The notes: a model not told the origin generated them from the sequence alone. A DNA stretch of 64,000 nt from an uncultured Pelagibacteraceae bacterium (GCA_902618485.1 CACNAR010000006.1:1-64000), one strand, 5' to 3'; shown: positions 1 to 7,839, counted from the first letter of the stretch. Numbers and translations are program-made.

Positions 1-523
1 TATACTTAAAGTAAAACCAAACACTGTTCTTGGTGAAGATAATCTTGGCAATAAAATACAAAAAAGAATGGTTGGCATTAAATTAGGTGCATACAATAAT
101 GAAATTAATCATGTAAAGTTAGGGCCTGTTAAAGCTTTATACCATGCAGCTAATGAAGTTATCTATGTAAGTACTGCATCATTAAAATACATAGGTAGCA
201 TGATAATAGGTAAAGCTGATACATCACAATTAGGAGGACCTATTAGAATTGCAAAAATATCTGGTCAAGTTGCGGAATTCGGAGTTTTGGCTTTTATAAG
301 CATGATGGCTTACATATCTATAAGTCTTGGGCTAGTAAATTTATTCCCAATACCAATGCTGGATGGAGGTCATTTGATGTTTTATACATTTGAGAAAATT
401 TTAGGAAGACCTTTGTCGCAAAAAACTCAAGAGGGTTTTTTTCGAATCGGTATTTTTTTACTTTTAACATTAATGTTTTTTACAACATTTAATGATTTGA
501 AGGATCTGGGCGTATTACAATAA
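1..523 (+). CDS. rseP: RseP-type site-2 zinc metalloprotease, C-terminal part (5' end outside window)
   Basis: The reading frame is open from base 2 and runs to TAA at 521-523, so the N-terminal half with the HExxH zinc site lies upstream of the window. What is visible is the end of an M50 family intramembrane protease: a loop, then a membrane segment and the motif NLFPIPMLDGGHL, whose Asp belongs to the LDG zinc-ligand motif of the family, then a last hydrophobic span. In this family the enzyme cuts transmembrane anti-sigma factors in the inner membrane. An internal ATG at 68 is not a likely start because homology-like sequence continues upstream of it. In many proteobacteria bamA follows rseP; here an HU gene follows. 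Confidence 0.9.
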   Translation, partial: ILKVKPNTVLGEDNLGNKIQKRMVGIKLGAYNNEINHVKLGPVKALYHAANEVIYVSTASLKYIGSMIIGKADTSQLGGPIRIAKISGQVAEFGVLAFISMMAYISISLGLVNLFPIPMLDGGHLMFYTFEKILGRPLSQKTQEGFFRIGIFLLLTLMFFTTFNDLKDLGVLQ

Positions 524-622
524 AATTTGTTTAAGTTTTAAAAAAGCCTTTAAAATCAACGTTTTTTTACTATACTAGATATTGTGTATAAGTATTTTAT
601 TTACACTAAAAAAAGTCTTGAT

Positions 623-641
623 TTATCAAGGTTTTTGATAA
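623..641 (+). promoter_or_regulatory. inverted repeat upstream of the HU gene
   Basis: The arms TTATCAA (623-629) and TTGATAA (635-641) pair perfectly around a 5-base spacer. The repeat ends 33 bases before the HU start and has no following T-run, so a leader hairpin or an operator is more likely than a terminator. No binding protein can be named. Confidence 0.35.
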
Positions 642-674
642 AGATAGCAAATAACCTAATAAACCGGAGCTAAA

Positions 675-950
675 ATGAACAAAAAACAATTAGTGGTCAA
701 GCTTTCAGGAGCTTTAAATTTGAGCAAAGCTGATGCTGAGAGAACTTTTGACACAATTACCAACACTATTTTGGACGCTTTAAAAGCTGACGATTCAGTT
801 AAAATTGCTGGATTTGGTACATATAAAGTGGCTAAGAGAAAAGCTAGGGTTGGAAGAAACCCAAGAACTGGTGAGCAAATTCAAATTGCTGCATCACAGA
901 AGGTCAAATTCTTACCTGCAAAAGCTTTAAAAGAAGTTTTCAATAAATAA
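675..950 (+). CDS. hupB: HU family DNA-binding protein
   Basis: A histone-like nucleoid protein of 91 residues, the usual length for HU. The N-terminal helices (residues 1-45) form the dimer body. The DNA-binding arm is clear around residues 46-75 with GFGTYKVAKRKARVGRNP, the signature of the DNABII family, followed by a KVKFLPAKALKE tail. It would bind and bend DNA as a homodimer. The start ATG has GGAG 8 bases upstream (CCGGAGCTAAAATG). The gene stands alone between rseP and amtB and is followed by a hairpin. In many alphaproteobacteria hupB sits directly after lon; in this window it lies 44 kb from lon. HU and IHF subunits are related, but the arm and length favour HU. Confidence 0.93.
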   Translation: MNKKQLVVKLSGALNLSKADAERTFDTITNTILDALKADDSVKIAGFGTYKVAKRKARVGRNPRTGEQIQIAASQKVKFLPAKALKEVFNK

Positions 951-959
951 AGGTCTTTA

Positions 960-989
960 CAGCCTTAACATAATTGTGTGTTAAGGCTG
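960..989 (+). terminator. hairpin terminator after hupB
   Basis: An 11-base stem, CAGCCTTAACA (960-970) with TGTTAAGGCTG (979-989), closes an 8-base loop. It lies 9 bases past the HU stop. The T-run after it is weak (TTACTATA), so termination efficiency is uncertain. Confidence 0.65.
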
Positions 990-994
990 TTACT

Positions 995-1077
995 ATATGC
1001 AAATTCTGCATATCAAATTCTCATAATCAACGTTAGTTTTTCGTATTTTTGAAAATATAAGAACACCCTTAACAGGG
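995..1077 (+). promoter_or_regulatory. amtB leader with two short hairpins
   Basis: ATATGCA (995-1001) pairs with TGCATAT (1007-1013). Closer to the gene, CCCT (1066-1069) can pair with AGGG (1074-1077), and this second arm is part of the ribosome-binding site AGGGAGG (1074-1080) of amtB. The first could be an operator or leader stem; the second could partly hide the ribosome site. Both are visible in the bases; function is inference. Confidence 0.3.
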
Positions 1078-1085
1078 AGGTCTTA

Positions 1086-2384
1086 ATGACTAAATTATTA
1101 AAAAAAATAAGTGTGCCACTTGTTAGTTTAATTTTTTTATTAAACATGAGTAGTGCAGGATATGCAGAATCAACTGTTTCTGCAGAAGTAGGGTTTATTT
1201 TTAATACTCTACTATTTTTAATGTGTGGATTCCTGGTCTTTTTTATGGCTTGTGGATTTGCAATGTTAGAGTCAGGTATGGTTACATCGAAAAGTGTATC
1301 TGTAATCTGTGCAAAAAATATAGGTTTAGTATCCATTGGAGCAATAATGTTCTGGTTGGTTGGATATAACCTAGCATATGGTATCCCAGAAGGAGGATAC
1401 ATTGGAAAATTCATTCCATGGAGCGACGCTAGTAAGATCGATACTGGTTACGCAGATGGATCGGATTGGTATTTCCAAATGGTATTTTGTGTAACAACAG
1501 TTTCAATTGTTTCTGGAACAATGGCTGAAAGAATTAAATTATGGCCATTCTTTTTATTTGCAGCAATTTTAGCTGGTGTTATTTATCCAATTGTAATGGG
1601 TTGGCAGTGGGGAGGCGGCTGGTTAGCTAAAGCTGGTTTCTCAGACTTTGCTGGTTCAACATTAGTACACTCAACTGGTGGAGCAGCTGCTTTAGCTGGT
1701 GCAATACTTATCGGGCCTAGATTAGGTAGATTTACTAAGTCTGGAGCTCCGGCACCACTTAAACCTTTTGCAGCATCGTCAATTCCATTAGTTACACTAG
1801 GTGTATTCATCCTATGGTTAGGTTGGTTTGGATTTAATGGTGGTTCACAATTAGCAATTGGAACTGCTCCTGATGCAATTGCTGTGTCAAAAATATTTAT
1901 AAACACTCTATTAGCTGGTGCAGGTGGTGTAATGGCCGCTGCGGCTGTCACTAGATTATCTGGTAAAACAGACGTAGTGCAAATGCTTAATGGATGTATT
2001 GGTGGTCTAGTTGCTATCACTGCAGAGCCATTAATGCCTTCACCGTTTGCTTCAATTTTAATTGGTGCAGTAGGAGGTATAATAGTTGTTTATGGTACGA
2101 AGATGTTGTTTGCTTTGAAAATCGATGACGTAGTCGGAGCAATTCCTGCTCACATGTTTGCAGGTATCTGGGGAACTTTAATAGTTCCAGCTACAAACTC
2201 GGGTGCGAATTTTGGTACTCAGTTACTAGGCGTAATTTCAATAAATGCATTTGTATTTGTTGCTGCGTTTATAGTTTGGTCATTGATGAAAGCTACAATG
2301 GGTATCAGATTGAGTAAAGAAGCTGAACTGAAAGGAACTGACGTGTCAGAGACTGGAGTTATAGCTTACTCAATTAGAGACTAA
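1086..2384 (+). CDS. amtB: ammonium transporter, Amt family
   Basis: An inner-membrane ammonium channel of 432 residues, a normal Amt length. A signal peptide is visible at residues 1-28 (basic start, hydrophobic core, then GYA), followed by about eleven hydrophobic spans. The two pore histidines of the family are present: H195 in LVHSTGG and H356 in IPAHMFAG. The start has a strong ribosome site, AGGGAGG, 5 bases upstream. The gene is monocistronic, with hairpins before and after it, and no glnK is next to it, although PII proteins commonly control this family. In SAR11 bacteria ammonium uptake is a main nitrogen source, so nitrogen-dependent control is expected. The leader has a stem that could overlap the ribosome site. 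Confidence 0.96.
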   Translation: MTKLLKKISVPLVSLIFLLNMSSAGYAESTVSAEVGFIFNTLLFLMCGFLVFFMACGFAMLESGMVTSKSVSVICAKNIGLVSIGAIMFWLVGYNLAYGIPEGGYIGKFIPWSDASKIDTGYADGSDWYFQMVFCVTTVSIVSGTMAERIKLWPFFLFAAILAGVIYPIVMGWQWGGGWLAKAGFSDFAGSTLVHSTGGAAALAGAILIGPRLGRFTKSGAPAPLKPFAASSIPLVTLGVFILWLGWFGFNGGSQLAIGTAPDAIAVSKIFINTLLAGAGGVMAAAAVTRLSGKTDVVQMLNGCIGGLVAITAEPLMPSPFASILIGAVGGIIVVYGTKMLFALKIDDVVGAIPAHMFAGIWGTLIVPATNSGANFGTQLLGVISINAFVFVAAFIVWSLMKATMGIRLSKEAELKGTDVSETGVIAYSIRD

Positions 2385-2400
2385 TTGCTTGCAATATTAA

Positions 2401-2444
2401 GGAACTCTTCGCTCTCTGTAAAAAATTACTCATCGGAGAGTTCC
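2401..2444 (+). terminator. hairpin after amtB
   Basis: GGAACTCT (2401-2408) pairs with AGAGTTCC (2437-2444), followed by TTTC. The loop is long (28 bases) and contains a smaller CTCT/GGAGAG pairing option. It lies just after the amtB stop and before a second, stronger terminator. Confidence 0.45.
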
Positions 2445-2480
2445 TTTCAAACTTTTCTCTCTAGTTAGTTAAAAACTAAA

Positions 2481-2510
2481 AGCCCCCTCCCTCGGGGGCT
2501 TTTTATTTAT
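2481..2510. terminator. strong GC-rich terminator between convergent genes
   Basis: AGCCCCC (2481-2487) pairs with GGGGGCT (2494-2500) around a 6-base loop, followed by TTTTTATTTAT and preceded by an A-rich stretch. This is the most GC-rich stem in the region. It lies between the convergent amtB and glycosyltransferase genes and has A and T flanks on the two sides, so it can work in both directions. Confidence 0.85.
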
Positions 2511-3471
2511 TATCCTCCCACAATTTTTTATAGTCTAAAAAAGGAGATAAACCGTAATTTGAGTTAACATTAGTTAAATGAAGAGATAAACTCTTTATAG
2601 GTGAAATACAAACTTCATTTTTATAAATTTCATTTATATACTTTTCAAAAGGTTCATGACGATCTAAGCAAGTTTTGTAAAAATTTTCCCAATATTTATT
2701 TAGTAAATCTTTACTTAACATAAATGTGCATAAAGTCTTATTTATGGTTCTCCAATGCCTTTTACTACCAATCAAAATGTTTGTTTTTTCATTGTTCATA
2801 TAATGATATGGGTAGTCTGCCGGACACATAATTATATCTTTTTTAACTTGTGAGGCTACTCTCTCATAGGAAGTAATCATTTCATCTATCATTGTTTTAG
2901 AGTGAATATAATCATCTTCGATAAAAAAAATTAGATCATCACCTTGATTTTTACCAATTTCAAAACTTTGAAGTAAACTTGCTAAGTTAGAAAAGGTTTC
3001 TGTTGTTTTTTGTTTTTTAATTATGGACTTATATTTTTCATGATCTAGTGAAATAATTTTAACATTTTGATCTTGAATTAATTTTCTAATTCTATCTAAA
3101 TTGACTTTTTTTGATTGGTCATCAACAATAATTGTCTTGATTTTTATAAATGGATATTTATTACGACAATCAACTATTGATTTAAGCAATGAATTTATAG
3201 ATCTTATTGAATAGTCAATTTTTGGTTGTTCAAACAACCTTTTTTTACTTTGATCCCAAATTTCTACTTCTGTATTCATACGTAACACAATTAATAATGA
3301 CTTAACTTTTTTTGTAATGCTAACATTTCCTAAAGGTAATATTATTGATTTTTGATTAATAATTGAAAGTTCATCATTTAATTCTTTTTTTAATGATGGT
3401 GATACAAAATTATTTTGATCAATGATTTCATACCCTAGTAATCTTGCAAGCTTTATAAAAATTTTTTTCAT
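2503..3471 (-). CDS. glycosyltransferase-like protein (GT-A / family 2 type)
   Basis: A 322-residue protein without a signal peptide. The visible hallmarks of a GT-A fold are a beta strand and nucleotide-binding region around residues 105-120 (IKTIIVDDQS) and a metal-site-like acidic motif around residues 188-195 (LIFFIEDDYIH). The second half resembles the acceptor half of family 2 enzymes. It would transfer a sugar, probably to a cell-surface glycan, but donor and acceptor cannot be read. It is convergent with amtB and shares its terminator; the divergent neighbour is a rhodanese gene 36 bases away. Very AT-rich, Asn/Lys-rich sequence and isolation from other glycan genes fit a variable surface gene. 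Confidence 0.6.
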   Translation of the reverse strand: MKKIFIKLARLLGYEIIDQNNFVSPSLKKELNDELSIINQKSIILPLGNVSITKKVKSLLIVLRMNTEVEIWDQSKKRLFEQPKIDYSIRSINSLLKSIVDCRNKYPFIKIKTIIVDDQSKKVNLDRIRKLIQDQNVKIISLDHEKYKSIIKKQKTTETFSNLASLLQSFEIGKNQGDDLIFFIEDDYIHSKTMIDEMITSYERVASQVKKDIIMCPADYPYHYMNNEKTNILIGSKRHWRTINKTLCTFMLSKDLLNKYWENFYKTCLDRHEPFEKYINEIYKNEVCISPIKSLSLHLTNVNSNYGLSPFLDYKKLWEDNK

Positions 3472-3507
3472 AATTATAAAATATATGATATAAATATTTA
3501 TCTGATT

Positions 3508-3891
3508 ATGACAATTAAATCATCCCAAACTCTTGTATCTGAAGCACTTAAAGAAATAAAAACTGTTTCAACTGAACAAGCTCATGAAATGTTTAATAAT
3601 AACCAATGTAATTTAATTGATATAAGAGATATTAGGGAACTTGAGAGGGAAGGTAGAATAGATAATTCTCTTCACATACCAAGAGGAATGCTAGAGTTTT
3701 GGCTAGACCCTGATAGCCCATATTTTAAAGAAGGTAAGTTAGATATGAAAAAAGAGATGGTTCTTTTCTGTGCTGGCGGCTTGAGATCTGCTTTAGCAGC
3801 AAAAACTCTAAAAGATATGGGGTTTGAAAAAGTTTCTCATATTGATGGAGGTTTTGGCAAATTAAAAGATAGTAAATTTAAGATTACCTAA
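3508..3891 (+). CDS. rhodanese-like domain protein
   Basis: A 127-residue single rhodanese domain. The N-terminal signature NLIDIRDIRELEREGRI is at about residues 35-52, then HIPRGMLEFW. The active-site loop FCAGGLRSALAAKTL at about residues 92-106 supplies the catalytic Cys, and a GF..V.HIDGGF C-terminal signature follows. Such domains carry a persulfide on Cys and move sulfane sulfur between thiols, in the cytoplasm. The partner is unknown. It is transcribed divergently from the glycosyltransferase and overlaps the end of the HCCA-isomerase gene by 4 bases on the other strand. Confidence 0.88.
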   Translation: MTIKSSQTLVSEALKEIKTVSTEQAHEMFNNNQCNLIDIRDIRELEREGRIDNSLHIPRGMLEFWLDPDSPYFKEGKLDMKKEMVLFCAGGLRSALAAKTLKDMGFEKVSHIDGGFGKLKDSKFKIT

Positions 3892-4466
3892 GAATTAAAT
3901 TCATCAAGAGCATACTCAAGTCTATCTTGTCCCCAAAAAAGTTTGTCATTTACAATAAAAGTAGGAGCACCAAATATATTTTGTTTAAATGCTAAATTTG
4001 TCAAATTTTTTAATTCATCTTTAATTTTTTCATCTTTTATACCGGTGATAAATGAATTTTGATCAATTTCAGAATCAGATAAAATTTTTTTAATATTTTT
4101 CTCTTGTGATATATCGATATTATCTTTCCAGTAGGCATCAAAACATATATCAAAAAATTTATCTTTTTTATCTTTATTGATAAAAAGAAATCCTCTCATA
4201 AGATACAAAGAATTAATTGGAAATTTTTCATTCCACTGAAAAGGTATTTTATTTTTTTCTGCGATTAAAATGCAGTCATTCTTCATATTTTTCATCTTTC
4301 TTTCATTGAAAGCTGGAGCAGTAATATTACCAAGGTTATGTAAACCTCCTAATAAAATACCTTTATAGTTAAAATTTTTTCTTTGATTTAAATTAATAAT
4401 TTTTCTATGTGCTAAATATGAATAAGGGCTAATAAAATCAAAATAAAAATCAATTAATTTATTCAT
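3888..4466 (-). CDS. 2-hydroxychromene-2-carboxylate isomerase / kappa-GST-like DsbA-fold protein
   Basis: A 192-residue DsbA-fold protein. The start, IDFYFDFISPYSYLAHRKI, holds the Ser of the S-P-Y motif used in place of a CxxC pair by HCCA isomerases and kappa-class glutathione transferases. The end, NIFGAPTFIVNDKLFWGQDRLEYAL, is the typical cis-Pro and C-terminal signature (GAPTF). These enzymes use glutathione; the physiological substrate cannot be told from sequence. The gene starts 8 bases inside the end of the ABA4-like membrane gene, so the two are likely translated together. Confidence 0.8.
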   Translation of the reverse strand: MNKLIDFYFDFISPYSYLAHRKIINLNQRKNFNYKGILLGGLHNLGNITAPAFNERKMKNMKNDCILIAEKNKIPFQWNEKFPINSLYLMRGFLFINKDKKDKFFDICFDAYWKDNIDISQEKNIKKILSDSEIDQNSFITGIKDEKIKDELKNLTNLAFKQNIFGAPTFIVNDKLFWGQDRLEYALDEFNS

Positions 4467-4932
4467 ATAAATTTATACTTTTTGCATAAAATATTCTTAT
4501 CAACCAATATATGAATATTCCTACAGGACCAATCAAGTAAGTTATTATTAATGGAAAAGCGACAAGAATTTTGTTTATTAATAACTTTTGAGAATCTCTT
4601 ACCATCCATCCTCCTATAAATAAATTTATAGATACAAAATGTATCCAAAATAAAATTAGAAATAGATTATTTGTAAATAAGTTAGATAAATTTGATATAC
4701 TTAGATAAAGCTCAAAGTTACTGATGAAATCATATGTATTTAAATAAGATTTGTATAATGCAAACATGTATGCCCCACTAAGTAATAAGATTGGCAAGAT
4801 AGAAGTAACAAAAAATTTATTTATATTTGATGAAGGAAAAAAAATTAATATCAACCAAAAAGGTAATACACCTAAATTTACCCAAAAATAGAGAATTTCA
4901 ATTGTAAAATATGCATAAATTTGTTCGATCAT
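4459..4932 (-). CDS. ABA4-like (DUF4281) integral membrane protein
   Basis: A 157-residue protein with four hydrophobic segments, at about residues 10-32, 40-60, 83-105 and 122-147. The C-terminal half has the family signature: FIGGWMVRDSQ, then LIGPVGIFIYWLIR. This matches bacterial relatives of plant ABA DEFICIENT 4, which are annotated DUF4281; the biochemical role in bacteria is not settled. It is the first gene of a two-gene minus-strand unit with the HCCA-isomerase-like gene and is divergent from recX, 28 bases away. A 61-residue alternative frame inside it is a shadow. Confidence 0.75.
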   Translation of the reverse strand: MIEQIYAYFTIEILYFWVNLGVLPFWLILIFFPSSNINKFFVTSILPILLLSGAYMFALYKSYLNTYDFISNFELYLSISNLSNLFTNNLFLILFWIHFVSINLFIGGWMVRDSQKLLINKILVAFPLIITYLIGPVGIFIYWLIRIFYAKSINLYE

Positions 4933-4960
4933 TTAAAATTATATTATATTAAATCTAACA

Positions 4961-5524
4961 ATGATTCCTATAAGAAATAAACGAAAAACATTACAAGCCA
5001 CTGTAGATGAAATAAGAAATTTTGCGCTGGCTTATGTTGATAAATATGCACCATCAAAACAACAATTACGCACATATTTATTAAAGAAATATTTAAAATT
5101 ATCAGTACCAAATATAAAAAAACAAGATGTCACCAATTTAATTGACGTTGTTCTTTCTGATTTAGAGAAGAGTAAATTTATAAATGACAAATTTTATTCA
5201 GAAAGTAAGGCTAAAAGTATGATCCGTAGGGGAAGCTCGATAAATAAAATTAGAAATTATCTAATCGGAAAAGGTGTGAAAGATCAATTCATCAAGGATA
5301 CTGTTAATAAGATTAATGAGAATAATTCAGATCAAGATTTTTTTTCAGCAATTAAAATTTGTAAAAAGAAAAGAATAGGCCCAGCTAGAACTGAGGATAA
5401 TCGTCCGTTATTTTATAAAAAAGATATATCTTTACTAGCAAGAAACGGATTTGATTTTGAAACTTCAAAGAAAGTGATGGATTTACAAAAAGATGATTAT
5501 ATAAAAATAATTAGATTACTTTAA
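4961..5524 (+). CDS. recX: RecX family regulator
   Basis: A 187-residue protein. Repeated three-helix units typical of RecX are visible: a first with LAYVDKYAPSKQQLRTYLLKK, a second with DLEKSKFINDKFYSESKAKSMIRRGSSINKIRNYL, and a third ending DFETSKKVMDL. RecX binds RecA filaments and limits their extension. recA is not in the window, so this is a solo recX. The last 9 bases overlap the 3' end of a small membrane gene on the other strand. Confidence rests on the helix pattern and the SK(F/Y)xxDxxY motif rather than on a catalytic residue. Confidence 0.75.
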   Translation: MIPIRNKRKTLQATVDEIRNFALAYVDKYAPSKQQLRTYLLKKYLKLSVPNIKKQDVTNLIDVVLSDLEKSKFINDKFYSESKAKSMIRRGSSINKIRNYLIGKGVKDQFIKDTVNKINENNSDQDFFSAIKICKKKRIGPARTEDNRPLFYKKDISLLARNGFDFETSKKVMDLQKDDYIKIIRLL

Positions 5525-5659
5525 TTTATTTTTTTTTTCCTCTTTAACTAAATTATTAATTTTATTTCTGATATAATTTTTTACAAAGACAAATACTAAA
5601 AGACCAAAAATTGATACAGAGACAATTATAATTAATATTATTCTTAGCTGTTCATCCAT
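5516..5659 (-). CDS. 47-residue single-span membrane protein
   Basis: ATG at 5659 opens a 47-residue frame ending at TAA (5516-5518). After MDEQLR comes one hydrophobic span of about 22 residues (IILIIIVSVSIFGLLVFVFV), then a basic tail KNYIRNKI...KEEKKNK. The start codon is 1 base after the stop of the CysQ-like gene (5661) on the same strand, so it looks like the last cistron of the DUF3553-cysQ operon. It ends 9 bases inside the 3' end of recX. No family was recognised. The tight spacing and clean membrane topology are the support. Confidence 0.6.
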   Translation of the reverse strand: MDEQLRIILIIIVSVSIFGLLVFVFVKNYIRNKINNLVKEEKKNKLK

Positions 5660-5660
5660 T

Positions 5661-6431
5661 TTAAATATTACTTCTTTTTAAAATTAAGCTAGGATTTTTA
5701 AAACCCTTTTTGCCATACTTAATTTTTTGATTATTGAAATCAGTTACAATACCACCTGCATGCTCTAAAATAGCATGGCCTGCAGCTATATCCCATTCAT
5801 AGGCTCTTGGCTCTGCTACATAGCCATCATATTCACCAGCTGCTATAACGCAAAATTTTAAAGAACTTTTCATTTTAACAACTTCTTTTACATTTAATTT
5901 TTTATGAATAATCTCAATTTCAGATTTAATATTATTTGAATAAGAAACAAATTTTACAAAATTTTTGTTAAAATTTTTTGAACATTCTAGTTTGATTTTA
6001 TTTTCACCTATTATCTCATAAGCATTATTTAACCCATATGAATAAAACATTCTTTTTTTTGCTGGAGCAAAAATTAATCCTGCAGCCGGTTGGTTCTTTA
6101 AAATTAGCCCTGCATTAAGCGTAAATTCTTCTAAATTATTTATATAATCAAAAGTGCCATCAATAGGATCAATTAACCAAAAATCATTAAGATTTACCTC
6201 ACTTTTATTATCAGAACTTTCTTCAGAGACGATTGGTAATTCAGGGGTAAGTGATTTTATTTTAGTAGTTAAAATATTATTAACTTCCATATCTCCATTA
6301 CTAACAGGTGTATTATCAGATTTTATTTTTTTTTTAAGACCTTTGTCTCTCAAATTTAAAGCTACTTGGCCAGCGTGTAAAAAAGTAGAGATTAAATCTT
6401 CAACAATTTTTTTTATATTTTCATCATTCAT
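5661..6431 (-). CDS. cysQ: 3'(2'),5'-bisphosphate nucleotidase / inositol-phosphatase family (CysQ-like)
   Basis: A 256-residue member of the lithium-sensitive, magnesium-dependent phosphatase family. The metal-site motifs are all present: the Glu pair in PIVSEESSDN, then WLIDPIDGTFDYI, then EWDIAAGHAILEHAGGIVTD near the C-terminus. CysQ hydrolyses the 3' phosphate of PAP or PAPS and so keeps sulfur assimilation running; inositol monophosphatase is the close alternative. The gene starts 8 bases inside the end of a DUF3553 gene and is followed directly by a 47-residue membrane ORF, forming a three-gene minus-strand operon. Confidence 0.82.
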   Translation of the reverse strand: MNDENIKKIVEDLISTFLHAGQVALNLRDKGLKKKIKSDNTPVSNGDMEVNNILTTKIKSLTPELPIVSEESSDNKSEVNLNDFWLIDPIDGTFDYINNLEEFTLNAGLILKNQPAAGLIFAPAKKRMFYSYGLNNAYEIIGENKIKLECSKNFNKNFVKFVSYSNNIKSEIEIIHKKLNVKEVVKMKSSLKFCVIAAGEYDGYVAEPRAYEWDIAAGHAILEHAGGIVTDFNNQKIKYGKKGFKNPSLILKRSNI

Positions 6432-6594
6432 ATATTTTTATTAACACTATATTCTTTATGTTAATTACTTTTTTTCCCACATTTTCAAAATTAACTGTAA
6501 CTTTGTCATCAATAATTGATTGAACTTGACCAACACCCCATTCACTATTTGCTGGATTTTTTACTTTATCTCCTGGCTCAAAATCTAAAATCAT
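6424..6594 (-). CDS. DUF3553 small protein (56 residues)
   Basis: ATG at 6594 opens a 56-residue frame ending at TGA (6424-6426). The sequence [20 protein letters not shown], then VGQVQSI...[14 protein letters not shown], matches the small SH3-barrel-like DUF3553 proteins common in alphaproteobacteria, which resemble the start of CarD-type domains. Function is unknown; the family is short and cytoplasmic. The stop overlaps the cysQ start by 8 bases, which indicates coupled translation. It is divergent from mnmA. Confidence 0.75.
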   Translation of the reverse strand: MILDFEPGDKVKNPANSEWGVGQVQSIIDDKVTVNFENVGKKVINIKNIVLIKIYE

Positions 6595-6635
6595 TCTATT
6601 TTATTTATAGTAAAAATGAGTATAAATACCAGCAA

Positions 6636-7754
6636 ATGAATAAAGAATTAAACTCAATCGGCTTAAACAAAAAACCATCGGATACCACCGTGGTTGTTGC
6701 CATGTCAGGTGGTGTAGACTCCTCAACAGTGGCTGGTATGATGAAAAAAGAAGGTTATAAAGTTATTGGCATTACTTTAAAACTGTACGATGACAGTAAA
6801 GAGATAGCAAAATCTAAACAATGTTGTTCGGGTCAAGATATTATGGATGCCAAAAGAGTAGCCAATAAATTAGATATAGAACATAAAGTTTTATATTACC
6901 AAAATAAATTTAAACAAGGTGTTGTTGATAATTTTGTAGACAGCTACTTAAAAGGTGAAACACCAATACCATGTGTACAATGCAATCAAACTGTAAAATT
7001 TAAAGATTTATTTGAATTTTCAAAGGAATTAAACGCTGATGCTTTAGTTACAGGTCATTATGTAAAAAGTGTTACTTCAAACAATACCACCAATATGTAT
7101 AGAGCAATCGATGAAAATCGAGATCAAAGTTATTTTCTATTTAACACCACAAGAAATCAATTAGATTACTTAAGATTTCCCCTAGGATTCTTGCACAAGA
7201 GTGAAACTAGAGGGATAGCACAAGAGTTAAATCTAAATGTTGCAGATAAACCTGATAGCCAAGATATTTGTTTTGTTCCTAATGGTGATTATGCGTCTGT
7301 TATTCAAAAATTTAGACCAGACTCTTTCAAAAAAGGTAATATTAAAAACTTACAAGGAAAAGTTATTGGTGTTCATGATGGAATAGTAAATTTTACGATA
7401 GGTCAAAGAAAAGGTATTAAGATTTCAAATGATGAACCACTCTATGTTGTTAAGATAAATTCTGATAAAAATGAGATCATTGTAGGTCCTAGAGAGTTTT
7501 TAGGAAAAAAAGAAATTTTATTAAAAGATGTTAATTTATTATCTGAACAACAGGAATTTGAAAAAAACATTTATGTAAAAGTCAGATCTACTGGTAAATT
7601 ATTAGGTGCTAAAGTTAAATTAGCCAAGAATAATAGTGCAAACGTAGAGCTAGATATACCTGAAGACGGTATATCTCCAGGTCAGGCGTGTGTTTTTTAC
7701 AACAAAGACCTTCAGGGTTATAAAGTTTTAGGAGGTGGTTGGATAAAAGAATAA
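6636..7754 (+). CDS. mnmA: tRNA-specific 2-thiouridylase MnmA
   Basis: A 372-residue enzyme that puts sulfur on C2 of the wobble uridine in tRNAs for Lys, Glu and Gln. Visible motifs are the PP-loop [13 protein letters not shown] (about residues 21-33), the catalytic Cys in [21 protein letters not shown], and the second catalytic Cys in [20 protein letters not shown] opens the central barrel domain. The start ATG at 6636 is chosen because it sits about 15 residues before the PP-loop as in the family. An open frame reaches back to 6516, but that would overlap the divergent DUF3553 gene. Confidence 0.94.
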   Translation: MNKELNSIGLNKKPSDTTVVVAMSGGVDSSTVAGMMKKEGYKVIGITLKLYDDSKEIAKSKQCCSGQDIMDAKRVANKLDIEHKVLYYQNKFKQGVVDNFVDSYLKGETPIPCVQCNQTVKFKDLFEFSKELNADALVTGHYVKSVTSNNTTNMYRAIDENRDQSYFLFNTTRNQLDYLRFPLGFLHKSETRGIAQELNLNVADKPDSQDICFVPNGDYASVIQKFRPDSFKKGNIKNLQGKVIGVHDGIVNFTIGQRKGIKISNDEPLYVVKINSDKNEIIVGPREFLGKKEILLKDVNLLSEQQEFEKNIYVKVRSTGKLLGAKVKLAKNNSANVELDIPEDGISPGQACVFYNKDLQGYKVLGGGWIKE

Positions 7755-7755
7755 G

Positions 7756-7839
7756 CTATTTTTTCTTATTCTTTTTTCGAGCTCTTCTCTTTTTAGAACC
7801 CATTTTTCTTCTGCCTCTATGTTTCTTTGGATAACTCAT
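7756..7839 (-). CDS. 27-residue very basic protein, possible bS22/mS38-like ribosomal peptide
   Basis: ATG at 7839 opens MSYPKKHRGRRKMGSKKRRA, then RKKNKKK and TAG. Seventeen of 27 residues are Lys or Arg (about 20 if His is included). The core RRKMGSKKRRARKK resembles the RKRM.KKK.RKL pattern of the tiny mycobacterial ribosomal protein bS22 and the C-terminal domain of mitochondrial mS38 (AURKAIP1, DUF1713); this resemblance is from memory and by eye. Such peptides bind rRNA. The gene is convergent with mnmA (1 base apart) and divergent from metC. It is too short for standard gene callers. Confidence 0.5.
   Translation of the reverse strand: MSYPKKHRGRRKMGSKKRRARKKNKKK

Noticed and set aside
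1583-2020. A 145-residue open frame on the minus strand inside amtB
   Set aside because: It lies fully inside a well-supported ammonium transporter and has no recognisable domain or start signal. It is a shadow of the coding strand.
6154-6444. A 96-residue plus-strand frame opposite cysQ
   Set aside because: The opposite strand has clear CysQ motifs across the same span, and the plus-strand sequence matches nothing known.
6516-6635. Extension of mnmA upstream to an ATG at 6516
   Set aside because: It would add 40 residues not seen in the family and overlap the divergent DUF3553 gene. The ATG at 6636 fits the family.
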